Origin: CAIXSC01 sp046349915
Lineage (GTDB): Bacteria; Planctomycetota; Planctomycetia; Pirellulales; Pirellulaceae
DNA: 64,000 bases
Assembly: GCA_046349915.1 (NCBI GenBank)
Contig: JAXMBL010000007.1
Location: forward strand, 434,001-498,000
Direction of reading: 5' to 3'
Of the stretch, positions 1-9,226 are shown one piece after another (the first letter of the stretch is position 1; the number at the start of each line of letters is the position of its first letter). Made by a program: the position numbers and the translations under genes. The notes under the pieces are model-generated. The model was not told where the DNA came from and searched no databases. It was given only the letters and a program-made list of their open reading frames with translations.

Positions 1-311
1 GCCGAAGGAAGGATCAAAGCCACGTTGTCCGACATCGGCCACTTGTCAGCGGAAACGGCAATCAAGTCGGCTTGCCGGAGAGGACGCGAGGCGACGGAGT
101 TCAAAGGGGCGGTGGAGTTCAATGGAGCGGCGGATGCGTCGTCCGCGATGACGAGTGTCGTGCCCAGAGTCGCAGGCCACGCGGAGGCCAAGCCGATTCC
201 AAGGGAATTCGTGGGATCGACGATGATGAGGTCGTAACGGGGAGGCGTTCCGGCGATCATCGCGGGAGTGTTACGCGGCGAGAGAGTATCCGCCAAGGAA
301 GAGGCGTTCAT
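1..311 (-). CDS. Partial CDS, function unknown (C-terminal part beyond left edge)
   Basis: An open frame reads leftward from an ATG at 311 to the window edge (103 codons, no stop), so only the N-terminal part is visible. Its ATG overlaps the TGA of the upstream phosphatidylserine decarboxylase gene (ATGA at 308-311), which suggests translational coupling and one operon. The translation starts MNASSLADTLSP and contains RYDLIIVDPTNSLGIGLA, then a Ser/Ala/Pro-rich stretch and RQADLIAVSADKWP. The YDLIIVD string recalls P-loop ATPase or tyrosine-kinase-like proteins, but no nucleotide-binding loop is visible, so I assign no function. The rightward ORFs over this stretch have no support. Confidence 0.6.
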   Translation of the reverse strand, partial: MNASSLADTLSPRNTPAMIAGTPPRYDLIIVDPTNSLGIGLASAWPATLGTTLVIADDASAAPLNSTAPLNSVASRPLRQADLIAVSADKWPMSDNVALILPS

Positions 312-1213
312 GACGATCGCTCCGATGGGACAGTTGACGCAAACGCTGGCTGCCCGTAGATGACTTGGTCGTTCGCGGCCAACAGCGGCCGGAGGGCCGC
401 CTCGCGCTCGGCAAGTAGGATCACGGTCGATCCCAACTCGAAAGTCGCGATCCATTGCCCCGCGTCCAACGGCAGGGGCGAGGACCACTGGCGTCGAGTG
501 ACTTTGCGCCGCGAGAATCGCCAGGAAACTCCCAGGGGAAACGTGATGTGGCCCACTCCCCAGCCCGCGACCATAACCAGGATGTATTCGCCGAATTCCG
601 ACCGCATCCTCATCACGATGCGCTCGTTCAGCGTGAAAACAGGAAACTCGCGCCGCTGGTATGGTGGATGGACCAGCAGGCGTCCACCCGGCACATGTGC
701 GATCTCAAGCAGTTCGCTGGCGGCTGGCGCAAATACTCGATGGCAATCCGCCGGCGAGAGAAAGATGACGGCGAAACAACCGCCTCGAAAAGGCTCCGTG
801 TTGAACCCAGGCAAGAGGGAACTGGCCGAGTACTCGATGTCTTTCACCGTGAACGTCGTGTGTGGAGTCAGTTCGCCAATCTCTTGGACTCGGCCGTCGC
901 AGGGGGCGAGCAGCGAATGGGGAAGCATGGCGATGGGGCGGAGTTCGGGACGAACGCCGCGGGTAAACAGTTCATTGACGGATCGGAAGTCCGCCAATGG
1001 CCGGTCCAATTCGTGTTCGGCGAGCGGCGAGTACTTCTTTCCGTAAATCGTGCGATAAACATGCTCCCGCAGCGTCCTCGTTGGAATGGGCACGCGCGAT
1101 AAGTGCACGCCGAGCGCCGCGAGGCACATGCGCCACGTGCCGCCGTGAATGAGGCTGGCTTGGCGTGTTTGCTCGCGGCGTGCGCTGATTCTTGAAGGCA
1201 TCGGAGAAGTCAT
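308..1213 (-). CDS. psd: Phosphatidylserine decarboxylase family protein
   Basis: Phosphatidylserine decarboxylase converts phosphatidylserine to phosphatidylethanolamine at the inner membrane, using a pyruvoyl group made by self-cleavage. The family landmarks are present in order: ELFTRGVRPE near the N-terminus, APCDGRVQEIG (catalytic Asp region), SPADCHRVFAP (His) and, near the C-terminus, FELGSTVILL with the GST cleavage site that supplies the pyruvoyl serine. Length from the ATG at 1213 is 301 residues, usual for the family. A TTG at 1264 in the same frame would overlap the GMC gene by 29 bases, so the ATG is preferred. The gene follows the GMC oxidoreductase by 22 bases and overlaps the next ORF by ATGA, which fits an operon. 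A PmtA-like methyltransferase lies 5 kb away and could use the product. Confidence 0.9.
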   Translation of the reverse strand: MTSPMPSRISARREQTRQASLIHGGTWRMCLAALGVHLSRVPIPTRTLREHVYRTIYGKKYSPLAEHELDRPLADFRSVNELFTRGVRPELRPIAMLPHSLLAPCDGRVQEIGELTPHTTFTVKDIEYSASSLLPGFNTEPFRGGCFAVIFLSPADCHRVFAPAASELLEIAHVPGGRLLVHPPYQRREFPVFTLNERIVMRMRSEFGEYILVMVAGWGVGHITFPLGVSWRFSRRKVTRRQWSSPLPLDAGQWIATFELGSTVILLAEREAALRPLLAANDQVIYGQPAFASTVPSERSS

Positions 1214-1235
1214 CCGGAGATCCGCTTCCCAGGGG

Positions 1236-2732
1236 TTAGTGATTTTGTAGCGCCTGTCGAGCAACTCGCATGGCGTTCGCGACGATCGTCAAGGATGGAC
1301 CGACGCCGAGCGACGTCGGAAGGACGCTGCCATCGACGACAAACAGGTTGTCGGTTCCGAATACTCGGCAATCTCGATCCACAACGCCGTGCCGAGGAGA
1401 ATGTGCCATGCGGAGAGTGCCGCACTGGTGGCCGACATGTTCCAGTTTGGGGAAAGTACGCGAGACGCACGCGATGGCGCCGCCGCGACGAAGAATACGG
1501 CACATCGCTCGTCCTAAACTTCTGCCTCGCTCTTCATCAAAGGCGTTGAACGAATGCCGAAGCTCGATGGCGCCGTCCCCTTTAAGCGTGACTCGATTGC
1601 GCGGATCGGGGAGGTCTTCGACGATTCCCGCCAGCGGCAACAAGCGTCGGCGTACGAAACGCAGCACGGTTTCGGGGCAGCGTCGCAGCCCCGACTTGCG
1701 CAACAGAAGCGGACCGGGAACTGGCAAGGATTGTACGATCCCCATTTTTTGTGGGAGGTCGGGCGTGCCGAAATAAAAGTCGGCGAATCCCAGCTGTTTC
1801 ACGAATTCGTCGGCTCCTCCCGTGCTGCTCGCGAATAGCCCCAGGGCGACGGGCGAGTAATGAGTCATGTAATTGCGGCCGAGGTGCGGCGCCGAGAAGC
1901 CCGACCGCAAGAGTATCGCGGGCGACCCGATTGCCCCCGCGCCCAGCGCATACTGACGAGCGCGTAGAACGTGGGCGATGCCAGTCGCGCGACTGCGAAT
2001 GACGATTCCGGAGATTCGGCCTTTCGAGGATCGCTCCAGCTGCAATACGTCGCTGTTCTCCAAGATGGTCATTGAATGAAGGCGAGATGTCTCGACCAGG
2101 ATCTGGGCCGACGAACGGCGGGCGCCATGGGGACAAAGAAAACCAGCGCATGAGGCGCAACGAGCGCAACGGTTCGAATTGATCGCCAGCGGCAAACGAA
2201 ATGGCCGTAGTCCGGCCGCGCGATTGGCGGCGGCCAGTTGCTGATTCACTGGCGCCAGGGCAAGCGGACCAGGAGTTGGGGCGAGAACCGGGCGGGGGAG
2301 GGGCGCGAAGTCGTCGAGTTCATCGCCCGCGAGTTGATACAGACGTTCGGCTCGTTCGAAGTCCGCCGCGAGTTCTTCGTAGCTGAGCGGCCAGTCCCAC
2401 AACTCGCGCTCCAACCGATCGCCATAATGTCGCCCTGGAGAAAAATCGGCCGGACTCGGGCGAAGCATGGCGGCGCCAAAGACCAGCGTTCCGCCGCCCA
2501 CGCCGCTTCCCATTAGTAGTCGCTCGGGCGAGCCGTTGATTTGGATCGTACGATCGTCGTAGGGGATTTTGTCGACCAGCGTCGACTGTTCGTCGAGAGG
2601 AAGATTGTCTCCCAAGAAACTGCGACCTCGCTCCACCACCAAGACTCGCTTTCCCTCCGCGGCGCATACGTGAGCAAAGGCGCCGCCTCCCGCGCCGCTA
2701 CCCGCGACGATGACATCGAATTCCATTTCCAT
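1236..2732 (-). CDS. GMC family FAD-dependent oxidoreductase
   Basis: 498 residues. The N-terminus carries the dinucleotide-binding motif VIVAGSGAGGG followed by the VVERG acidic strand end, and MGSGVGGGTLVFG matches the GMC flavin-binding segment. A cysteine cluster CARCASCAGFLCPHGARR sits in the middle, as in the cholesterol-oxidase-like branch of GMC enzymes. The C-terminus has HQCGTLRM and the conserved VVDGSVLPTSLGVGPSLTI segment that holds the active-site region and FAD contact. The substrate is probably an alcohol or sterol-like lipid but cannot be told from sequence. The next gene downstream is psd (22-base gap). ATG at 2732 is used; ATG at 2726 is an equal alternative. Confidence 0.88.
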   Translation of the reverse strand: MEMEFDVIVAGSGAGGGAFAHVCAAEGKRVLVVERGRSFLGDNLPLDEQSTLVDKIPYDDRTIQINGSPERLLMGSGVGGGTLVFGAAMLRPSPADFSPGRHYGDRLERELWDWPLSYEELAADFERAERLYQLAGDELDDFAPLPRPVLAPTPGPLALAPVNQQLAAANRAAGLRPFRLPLAINSNRCARCASCAGFLCPHGARRSSAQILVETSRLHSMTILENSDVLQLERSSKGRISGIVIRSRATGIAHVLRARQYALGAGAIGSPAILLRSGFSAPHLGRNYMTHYSPVALGLFASSTGGADEFVKQLGFADFYFGTPDLPQKMGIVQSLPVPGPLLLRKSGLRRCPETVLRFVRRRLLPLAGIVEDLPDPRNRVTLKGDGAIELRHSFNAFDEERGRSLGRAMCRILRRGGAIACVSRTFPKLEHVGHQCGTLRMAHSPRHGVVDRDCRVFGTDNLFVVDGSVLPTSLGVGPSLTIVANAMRVARQALQNH

Positions 2733-3015
2733 CCACTTCAGTCCGATTCTGCCTGGAAGTCGGCGTATTGAATTAGCTCGCAGAGTTAGCGAGCTGAATT
2801 GGCAAGTTGAGTTGGGCCACGGGCGATTGTGGCGATCGCGGATGAAGACCGAGCGAAGGTTGGTTGGGAGAATTCGTGAAGGCGCTCGATGTTCGCCGCC
2901 AACATCGCTGACTTTTCAATCGTCTTTCACGAAACTCGACGAATGGCCGCCGATAGTTGGCAATGTCGAGGCGATCAACAGTGAATGGTATCCACCGCCA
3001 ACCAAGGATGCTCGA

Positions 3016-3837
3016 ATGCTAATGACGGAGATTAGACGTCAATATGATGAAGTAATCGCTCCACACTATGATCTCGATCCATTCGCCGTCGTGCGCGACG
3101 CCTTCACGCTCGCCCTCTCACAACTCTTCTCTCACGGCACTCTGCATTCCGCTCTGCCGACGCTGCAAGTTCTTGATATTGGACTGGGAACCGGGGCGTT
3201 TCTCGAACGACTACGTTACGAATCGGATCGACGCATCGTGCCATATGGCCTCGATATCTCGCCGCGAATGCTTGATATCGCTCGCACTCGCTTGCCCGAT
3301 CTGTCGGCGGAAGTCGATGATGCGGCTCGGCTGGCCCAGCACTTCGTCGGCACGACATTCGACTTGATCTGCACGCACTTCGTCACGGGGTTCGTGCCGC
3401 TGGCGAGCATCGCGCCGGAGGTCCATGCGAAGCTCAAGCCGGGCGGCGTCTGGTCGTTCGTGGGAGGCGCTAGCGATGGCTATCCCGAACTGCGTCGACT
3501 CGCCAATACCGCCCTTCCTCGCTGGCTGGCCGGCGGACGCACGCTCGACCTCTCTGACTTGAACACGCCCGAGAATGTGGACGAAGTCGTCAAGTTAATG
3601 GAGCAGTCGGGCTTTACCGTCGTGGAGGCCGCAACGTTCGAACCGCGGCTCGAGTTTACGAATTTCGACGAGTTCATGGCGTTTGCCTGGCGCGGCGGCT
3701 GGCTGACTCCCTATGTCGAAAGTCTCGGCCTGCATCAGGCCGGTCGCTTCAAGCGGTTCCTGCTCGACCAGTTGGTGTTCCCGGTGTCCGACGTGCATCG
3801 CATCGTGATCGCGTTGGCGCGAAAGGCGAAGGCCTAG
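3016..3837 (+). CDS. Class I SAM-dependent methyltransferase
   Basis: 273 residues from the ATG at 3016, which has AAGGA 8 bases upstream; the reading frame is open further 5' but overlaps the divergent GMC gene. Motif I reads VLDIGLGTGAFLERL, followed by PYGLDISPRMLDIAR (motif II, acidic end of beta 2) and FDLICTHFVTGFV (post-motif). A later segment, KLKPGGVWSFVGG, is typical of motif III in ubiquinone/menaquinone-type and small-molecule methyltransferases. The substrate is unknown. It lies upstream of, and in line with, the glycosyltransferase and phosphoesterase genes, so it may be the first gene of a rightward envelope operon. Confidence 0.85.
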   Translation: MLMTEIRRQYDEVIAPHYDLDPFAVVRDAFTLALSQLFSHGTLHSALPTLQVLDIGLGTGAFLERLRYESDRRIVPYGLDISPRMLDIARTRLPDLSAEVDDAARLAQHFVGTTFDLICTHFVTGFVPLASIAPEVHAKLKPGGVWSFVGGASDGYPELRRLANTALPRWLAGGRTLDLSDLNTPENVDEVVKLMEQSGFTVVEAATFEPRLEFTNFDEFMAFAWRGGWLTPYVESLGLHQAGRFKRFLLDQLVFPVSDVHRIVIALARKAKA

Positions 3838-3900
3838 GAGTGAGGATTCGTCGTATCTAATCGAGTCACTGCTCAAATCGAGTCACAGACGAGGTTCCAC

Positions 3901-5190
3901 ATGCGAGTCGCAATTATCGCCGAAGTGTTTCTGCCCAAAGTGGATGGCGTGGTCGGACGCACCGTGAACCTGATTCGCCATCTATTGGAGTGCGGCGATG
4001 AAGTGCTCGTCATTTGCCCCGACGCGGGGCCAGCGTCGACGTCCCCCACGCAACTCTGCCAGTTTCGCAGTTTTCCTTTTCCAACTTATCCCGAGTACCG
4101 CGTGGGCATCCCCGATCGCCGCCTCGTCGAGCGGCTGGATGATTTTGCTCCTGATATCGTGCATTTTATCAATCCATTCGCCTTTGGCTTTCGCTGCGCG
4201 GATATCCTCGCGAAGTCGAAAAGACGTTGGCCGACAGTCTTTTCGTTCCACACGTTGTACGGCGAATTCGTCAAGCAGTATCCGTTGCTCCGTCCGCTTT
4301 CGAAGACCCTGTGGTGGCTCATGAGGGATTACCACAATACGGCCGACTGCAATCTGACAGTCTCCGCGGTGATGCGCGACGAACTCGAGAGTTTGGGGTT
4401 CGAACGAGTCGAGTTGTGGCCGCCAGCCGTCGACGGTGAATTGTTTCGACCCGACCGGCATGACGAGTCGATGCGGCTGCGGCTGATGGGCGGCGAATCG
4501 GACGATCGATTGTTGCTCACCGTCTCGCGGCTGGCGCCGGAGAAGAACGTGGCGTTTCTGGCGGATGTGCTGGTGCAAGTCCCCAACGCTCGACTTGCCA
4601 TCGTCGGAGATGGCCCGCAGCGAGCCGAATTGGAAGTGGTGTTCCAAGGAACGCCGACTCGCTTTCTTGGATATCTGCGAGGCGAGGAGTTGGCGCGGGC
4701 TTATGCGTCCGCGGATGCGTTCGTCTACGCCTCGGAGACGGAGACCATGGGGAATGTCGTGTTGGAAGCCATGGCCGCCGGCTTGCCCGTGGTCGCTCCA
4801 CGCGCGGGCGGCATTCGTAGTCTGATCGACGAAGGGCGAACGGGCTTGCTGTACTCGCCTCGCGACATGGAGGAGTGCGGCGCCGCCATTCGGCGGGCGC
4901 TCGACGATCGCATCGCCGGCGACGCCTTGGGTCGAAAAGCTCGCCAAGCAGTCGCCGAGTGTGGATGGCGGCGTTCCGTCGCCCAGGTGCGAGAAGCCTA
5001 TTTGCGTACGATGGAAAGCGTGGCGCGCAGGGGAAATCACCAAGTCTTGCGTCGCAAGCTCGCTCCCGCCGTGGTACGCATGCTCGTGGGTACGTTTCAC
5101 GCCGTATCAGTCGCTCAATCGGTCGGTTTGTCTCGGCGAGCACGCGGCGCCGCGCCGCGTCTTGCCGATCCCATTCTCAATCGCCAGTGA
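3901..5190 (+). CDS. GT4-family glycosyltransferase (mannosyltransferase-like)
   Basis: 429 residues. The start RVAIIAEVFLPKVDGVVGRT is typical of GT-B glycosyltransferases of the MgtA/PimB type, which move a hexose from a nucleotide sugar to a lipid or glycan acceptor at the cytoplasmic face of the membrane. The C-terminal Rossmann half has LTVSRLAPEKNVAFLAD, IVGDGPQRAEL and the nucleotide-sugar motif ASETETMGNVVLEAMAAG followed by PVVAPRAGG. The last 60 residues are basic and not conserved. The next gene starts 7 bases after its stop, which indicates an operon with the LpxH-like phosphoesterase. Acceptor and donor sugar are unknown; GDP-mannose is a guess from family resemblance. Confidence 0.87.
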   Translation: MRVAIIAEVFLPKVDGVVGRTVNLIRHLLECGDEVLVICPDAGPASTSPTQLCQFRSFPFPTYPEYRVGIPDRRLVERLDDFAPDIVHFINPFAFGFRCADILAKSKRRWPTVFSFHTLYGEFVKQYPLLRPLSKTLWWLMRDYHNTADCNLTVSAVMRDELESLGFERVELWPPAVDGELFRPDRHDESMRLRLMGGESDDRLLLTVSRLAPEKNVAFLADVLVQVPNARLAIVGDGPQRAELEVVFQGTPTRFLGYLRGEELARAYASADAFVYASETETMGNVVLEAMAAGLPVVAPRAGGIRSLIDEGRTGLLYSPRDMEECGAAIRRALDDRIAGDALGRKARQAVAECGWRRSVAQVREAYLRTMESVARRGNHQVLRRKLAPAVVRMLVGTFHAVSVAQSVGLSRRARGAAPRLADPILNRQ

Positions 5191-5197
5191 GGCCTGC

Positions 5198-6037
5198 ATG
5201 GACATGGATGCAATCAGCCAGGAACGCACTGTTCGCACGTTAATCGTCAGCGACCTGCACTTGGGCGCCCGCTATTCGCAGGCGGAGAATTTTCTCGCCT
5301 ACATCAATACCATTCGTCCAGAGCAAGTATTCGTGCTGGGCGATTTTCTCGACGGCTGGAAACTCCGTGCTCGCTGGCATTGGCGTCGAGAGTACACGGG
5401 GATTTTGCGACGACTGTTCGACTGGGCCGAGTCGGGAGTCGAGTTGTTCTACACGCCGGGAAATCATGACGATTTCCTGCGTTGCCCGGAGTTGTCGGAC
5501 ATGCTGTCGAAGAGCGGCGTTCAGGTCAGCATTCGGGACGAATTTGTTTTTAAGTCGCTCGACGGTCGACGCTTTCTGGCCTTCCACGGCGACAAGTTCG
5601 ACACCGTGGAAACTCGTTTCCCCTGGCTCTCGCACGCGTTAACGCACGCTTACGATCCGCTGTTGACATTGAACTCGTGGACCAACTGGTGGCGCGGCGA
5701 ACCGCGAGGACCTTACGCCCTGTGCGCGGCGGTTAAATATCGAGTGAAGGCGGCCGTGCGGTTTCTTAGCCACTTCGAAGAGCAGTTGGAAAGATACACG
5801 CGCGAACGCGGGTGCGATGGCGTGATCTGCGGTCATCTGCATACTCCTCGAGCGGCGATGCTGGGACGAATGGCTTACTTCAATTCGGGCGATTGGGTTG
5901 AGAACTGCACGGCCCTGGTCGAACGACTTGACGGACGTCTTGTGCTGGAGTCGTTTTTCTCGGCTGGCGCGGTCGAGTCGGAGGTTTGTGAGTTAGCATC
6001 GTCCGCGAACGATATCGTCACCACGGCCGCCTCTTAG
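5198..6037 (+). CDS. LpxH-like calcineurin metallophosphoesterase
   Basis: 279 residues from the ATG at 5198. The five metal-binding blocks of calcineurin-type phosphoesterases are present in order: VSDLHLGA, VLGDFLDGW, YTPGNHDDFL, FHGDKFD and ICGHLHTPR. The GDFLDGW and GNHDD blocks resemble UDP-2,3-diacylglucosamine pyrophosphohydrolase (LpxH) and its UDP-sugar-lipid relatives. It starts right after the glycosyltransferase stop, so the two are probably co-translated; together they suggest a lipid or lipid-A-like glycoconjugate pathway. True LpxH is about 240 residues, so the longer size and the KLRARWHWRREYTG segment suggest a paralogue rather than LpxH itself. Confidence 0.85.
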   Translation: MDMDAISQERTVRTLIVSDLHLGARYSQAENFLAYINTIRPEQVFVLGDFLDGWKLRARWHWRREYTGILRRLFDWAESGVELFYTPGNHDDFLRCPELSDMLSKSGVQVSIRDEFVFKSLDGRRFLAFHGDKFDTVETRFPWLSHALTHAYDPLLTLNSWTNWWRGEPRGPYALCAAVKYRVKAAVRFLSHFEEQLERYTRERGCDGVICGHLHTPRAAMLGRMAYFNSGDWVENCTALVERLDGRLVLESFFSAGAVESEVCELASSANDIVTTAAS

Positions 6038-6138
6038 GTTTGTTGGCCAATGAGTGACCCAAAGGTTCTCGTCTAACGACATCGTGTCATTCGCCCGCGA
6101 ACCGGCGCATGGGGCAATGGCAATCGAGAGGTATTGGT

Positions 6139-6792
6139 ATGCAAGACTCATGGCGCGAAGCAGCCTTGTTCGTGCGACAATTCACGAGTCGTTTTGAATC
6201 CACGGGTTCCCTGGTTCCGAGTAGCACGGCGCTCGCGCGGGCCGTGGCCAGTCGAGTGGCGAAACGTGGTGCTGAACCGATTCGCGTCTTGGAATGTGGG
6301 CCAGGCACGGGCGCCATGACTCGACAAATCTTGCCTTATCTGCGCGAGGGCGACTGTTTTGATCTTGTCGAAGTGAATTCCGTGTTCGCGGAGTTTCTGC
6401 GCGGGCGATTGCAACACGATCCACTGTGGCGAGCGGCCGCCGCGATGACCACCGTGCACGCGACTCGCATCGAGGACTTCGATCCCACGACGCGTTACGA
6501 CTACATTGTCTCAGGGGTTCCACATATCAATTTACCCGCCGATGTGGTTCGAGAGATCGTCGCGGGGTATCGCAAGCTGTTGCGTCAAGGCGGGACGCTC
6601 AGCTATTTCGAGTATGCGTATATTCGGCCGGTGCGACTGGCCATCACCTTGGGGAGGGACTCGACCCGCGTGCGTGATGTGGACCGATGGATGGCGACGC
6701 TCCGGGAAGGTAATCAGGCGACTCGCGAGACGGTGTTCTTCAATTTGCCTCCCGCCTGGGTCAGGCATGTGGTGATGTTGTCGACGGAGTGA
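6139..6792 (+). CDS. PmtA-like phospholipid N-methyltransferase
   Basis: 217 residues from the ATG at 6139 (GAGG eight bases upstream); an in-frame ATG at 6109 lacks a comparable site. The N-terminus FVRQFTSRFESTGSLVPSS matches the start of bacterial PmtA-type methyltransferases, which are related to KsgA dimethylases. Motif I is RVLECGPGTGAMTRQIL and the acidic motif II is DLVEVNSVFAEFL. The segment YDYIVSGVPHINLP fits the motif IV region (typically SGLPL in PmtA). PmtA methylates phosphatidylethanolamine toward phosphatidylcholine, and a psd gene in the same window would supply that substrate. The exact substrate here is inferred. Confidence 0.75.
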   Translation: MQDSWREAALFVRQFTSRFESTGSLVPSSTALARAVASRVAKRGAEPIRVLECGPGTGAMTRQILPYLREGDCFDLVEVNSVFAEFLRGRLQHDPLWRAAAAMTTVHATRIEDFDPTTRYDYIVSGVPHINLPADVVREIVAGYRKLLRQGGTLSYFEYAYIRPVRLAITLGRDSTRVRDVDRWMATLREGNQATRETVFFNLPPAWVRHVVMLSTE

Positions 6793-7350
6793 CCTTGACC
6801 CCTCAATAGAAGAAATACCAAAAAGCTTGCTTGATTTCTTCATGCAACCCTGATACGGTTATCAAAACCCAGGCAAGGGTCTTTTCTTTCGTTCGCCGGT
6901 TCTGGTTAGTCGTTCCACCGATCGCTTTTTGTCGCCTTCGACGAAGTTCGAGGGTGTTCGCTGGCGTTTTTTCATTTTCTTTTTGGGGAGAATGGTATGG
7001 GAACGGTCTTCCGTAGGGGCTCGCGCGCGGGCTTTACGCTCGTCGAGCTATTAGTGGTTATCGCCATCATCGGCGTACTGGTGGCACTCTTGCTCCCAGC
7101 TGTTCAGGCTGCCCGCGAAGCGGCTCGACGGTCTCAATGCAACAACAACCTCAAGCAACAAGGGTTGGCGTTGCACAATTATCACGACGTACAAGGCACT
7201 TTTCCGCCCGCGTTAATTGGTTCAGGGCGATACAACAGCTCCGCGTACTACTCGACGCCTAACAACACCGTGAAAAACACGACGGGATTCGTGTTGCTGT
7301 TGCCTTTCATGGAACAGACTGCGGCGGCGAACAATTACAACTATGGTGCG

Positions 7351-7355
7351 CCTAG
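7351..7355. repeat. Target site duplication, left copy (CCTAG)
   Basis: CCTAG stands directly left of the insertion element; the same five bases stand directly right of it at 9222-9226. Collapsing the two copies restores the DUF1559 reading frame, which fixes the boundary. Confidence 0.85.
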
Positions 7356-7381
7356 CCCCAAAACAAGCTCATGCCTGCCGT
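7356..7381 (+). repeat. Left terminal inverted repeat of the insertion element
   Basis: Pairs with 9197-9221 on the other strand with a few mismatches and one extra A. It begins at the base after the CCTAG duplication. Confidence 0.75.
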
Positions 7382-7553
7382 GATTTTCGACGCCGCGGCG
7401 CTCGAACGCAACGCGCGGACCCGCAGCCCAGCGAACCGAAATCGGTGGCATGACGGTCGTCCAGGTTGTCGGTGTTTCATTGTCGATAATTTCTTGGGTA
7501 AGGCGTCAATCGAGATACCGGAGCATCCAGACCCCGGCTTCACATGCGTCGCG

Positions 7554-9093
7554 TCAACATTGCAGTGACACGATTCGGTCGAGGAGGCGGAAGAGCACCG
7601 AGTGCCAGGGATTCCAAGAGAGGAGGCGGAACACTAAACGTCTCCCGGTCTTCACGATCTGGCAAGGAACGAGCATAACCGCGTGGAGGAATGTGTCGAA
7701 CTCCATGCGTAGCAGCGTGCGTTTTTCTTTCTCGTGCTTCTCTTTCCAGCGAGCATCGACCGGTATCAACAACGCCCACCAGGCTTTCAAGCTCCATGCC
7801 AACGCCGCCATGACCATGTACGCACCGTTGCTCACCATGCAACCCAACGGCATGTTCGTGGCGTGAACGCCTCCCTTGAGTTGACCAATGAGATTCTCCT
7901 GATCGCAGCGCGAGTTGGCCTCGAAGACGATCTCCTCTCGCGATACCGTGACAATGTTCGTGATGTAGAAGAAGTAACGAATCTCGTCGAATAACTCGCG
8001 TTGTCCGTCCACGCCCCTCGCTCGCGTCAGGTTCTTGCGAATAACGACGATGCGGTAAGACTTCTTGCACGCCACGGGTTGGTAATCGAACTCAGCGACA
8101 TCCTCGTCCACCAGTTGAACGTCCTCGAAACCGCGTGCTTCGACGATCGGCTGCTTGCAGTTCTCGGCGCGCTCGCGGAGTGGTGGCCACATGGTACTTG
8201 GCCGGCCTTTTCAGCTTTCTCCAGGCGGATTCGGGCAAATCATCGGCGAGACCTTTGAGCTTTCCGCTGGCGTCCATTCCAAAGACGAACTTGACGCCCT
8301 GCGAATTCCAGCCGTCCAGAAACTCGGTCTGCGAGAAGTCGGTGTCGCCGCGCAACAGAATCTCGCGGAACCCGGCATCCTTGCAGAGCTTCACGGCGAT
8401 CCAAGTACTCGGCAGCGTCCGCGTGCGAGGGAACGTTTCCCGGGCGATTAACCAGAAACAACGGCTCGCTCGTGTTCGCGAGGGAAACAACGAGCGGATG
8501 ATAGCCCCAGACCTTCTTATACGAGTACTCCATGCCCAGCTTGCACTCTCCCAGCGTCTCGCACACCGTGCCGTCCGCGTCGATTACCGCACGATCAAAG
8601 AACTCCTGCGGTTGCTGACGCCACACTTTCACGCGGGTGTCGTTGAAGACCGCTTGCAACTCGTCCACCTCTTCGGCAACGAAGCGGCGACAGAAATCGC
8701 CAGCCGTGGTGGGGTCCGGGATTCGTTCGGCGCCCAGCGCGTCGAGATAGACCTCGTCGTTACGCAACCGTTCGAGATGCTCCAGCCGCCTGTTGCCCGC
8801 AAGCACATTGAACGCGATGTTCAGTACGTGGTCGGATTCTTGGTAGGGGCGATGCAATTTGAGGACGGAGATGCGTTGGTCAATCGCGTCGACCAGGCCA
8901 AGGCGGCGCGCCATCAAGTGCATGGCGCCAATGCCGCCCGCTGCCAGTCCGTTACCACGCCCCGACACTTCGTACTCAACGTTGCTTGCGGTGAAGGCCG
9001 GTTTCTCCTGAGGCGCCATCTCTCGTTGGCCAAGACGAGCCTCGATCCGACGCTTGCGTTTCTTGAGTTCGCGGGCGATACTGGCCTTCACTT
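7554..9093 (-). pseudogene. IS1380-type transposase, two frameshifts
   Basis: Read leftward from a GTG at 9093 (GGAGG eight bases upstream; an ATG at 9157 is in the same frame). The first frame carries VEYEVSGRGNGLAAGGIGAM and IDADGTVCET, where the first catalytic Asp is expected. It shifts near 8395-8401 into a second frame with ILLRGDTDFSQTEFLDGW (second Asp region). That frame shifts near 8190 into a third with DVAEFDYQP, YFFYITN and NRCDQENLIGQLKGG (Glu region). Joined, the three give a protein of about 510 residues, normal for the family. Each junction behaves like a one-base insertion or two-base deletion. The enzyme is inactive unless the shifts are sequencing errors. Confidence 0.85.
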
Positions 9094-9196
9094 GAAAACC
9101 TCCGTGTGCGTGTGGGTTCTTCTGTTTCGTGTACCAGAATAAACCCCGGAAACTCACGGAGGTTTTCGTGTTTTCAGGAGTTTTGTGCGGTATCTA

Positions 9197-9221
9197 ACCG
9201 CAGGCGTAAGCTTGTTTAGGG
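9197..9221 (-). repeat. Right terminal inverted repeat of the insertion element
   Basis: Counterpart of the left repeat at 7356-7381; the last base of the element is placed at 9221 because CCTAG follows at 9222. Confidence 0.75.
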
Positions 9222-9226
9222 CCTAG
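9222..9226. repeat. Target site duplication, right copy (CCTAG)
   Basis: Same five bases as 7351-7355; the DUF1559 reading frame resumes directly after it. Confidence 0.85.

Larger units (their letters stand above)
7356..9221 (-). mobile_element. IS1380-family insertion sequence, 1866 bp
   Basis: The element lies between two CCTAG copies. Its ends form imperfect inverted repeats of about 25 bases: CCCCAAAACAAGCTC at the left (7356-7381) and, read from the other strand, CCCTAAACAAGCTTA at the right (9197-9221), continuing as GCCTGC in both. The only gene inside is a leftward transposase that resembles IS1380-family enzymes (start GTG 9093, end 7554) and is broken by two frameshifts. The element is inserted opposite to the DUF1559 gene it interrupts. 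Family assignment rests on transposase sequence resemblance; length and a 4-5 bp duplication also fit. Confidence 0.85.

Noticed and set aside
2775..2795. Hairpin AGCTCGC-AGAGTTA-GCGAGCT between divergent genes
   Set aside because: Perfect but short and without a T run; no second copy or binding pattern to give it a role.
3982..5100. Leftward 372-codon ORF opposite the GT4 gene
   Set aside because: Shadow of the glycosyltransferase, whose motifs and spacing are clear; the opposite translation is His/Arg/Gln-rich without pattern.
6831..6859. TTGATT and TACGGT before the DUF1559 gene as a promoter
   Set aside because: Spacing is 17 but the -10 match is poor and nothing else supports it.
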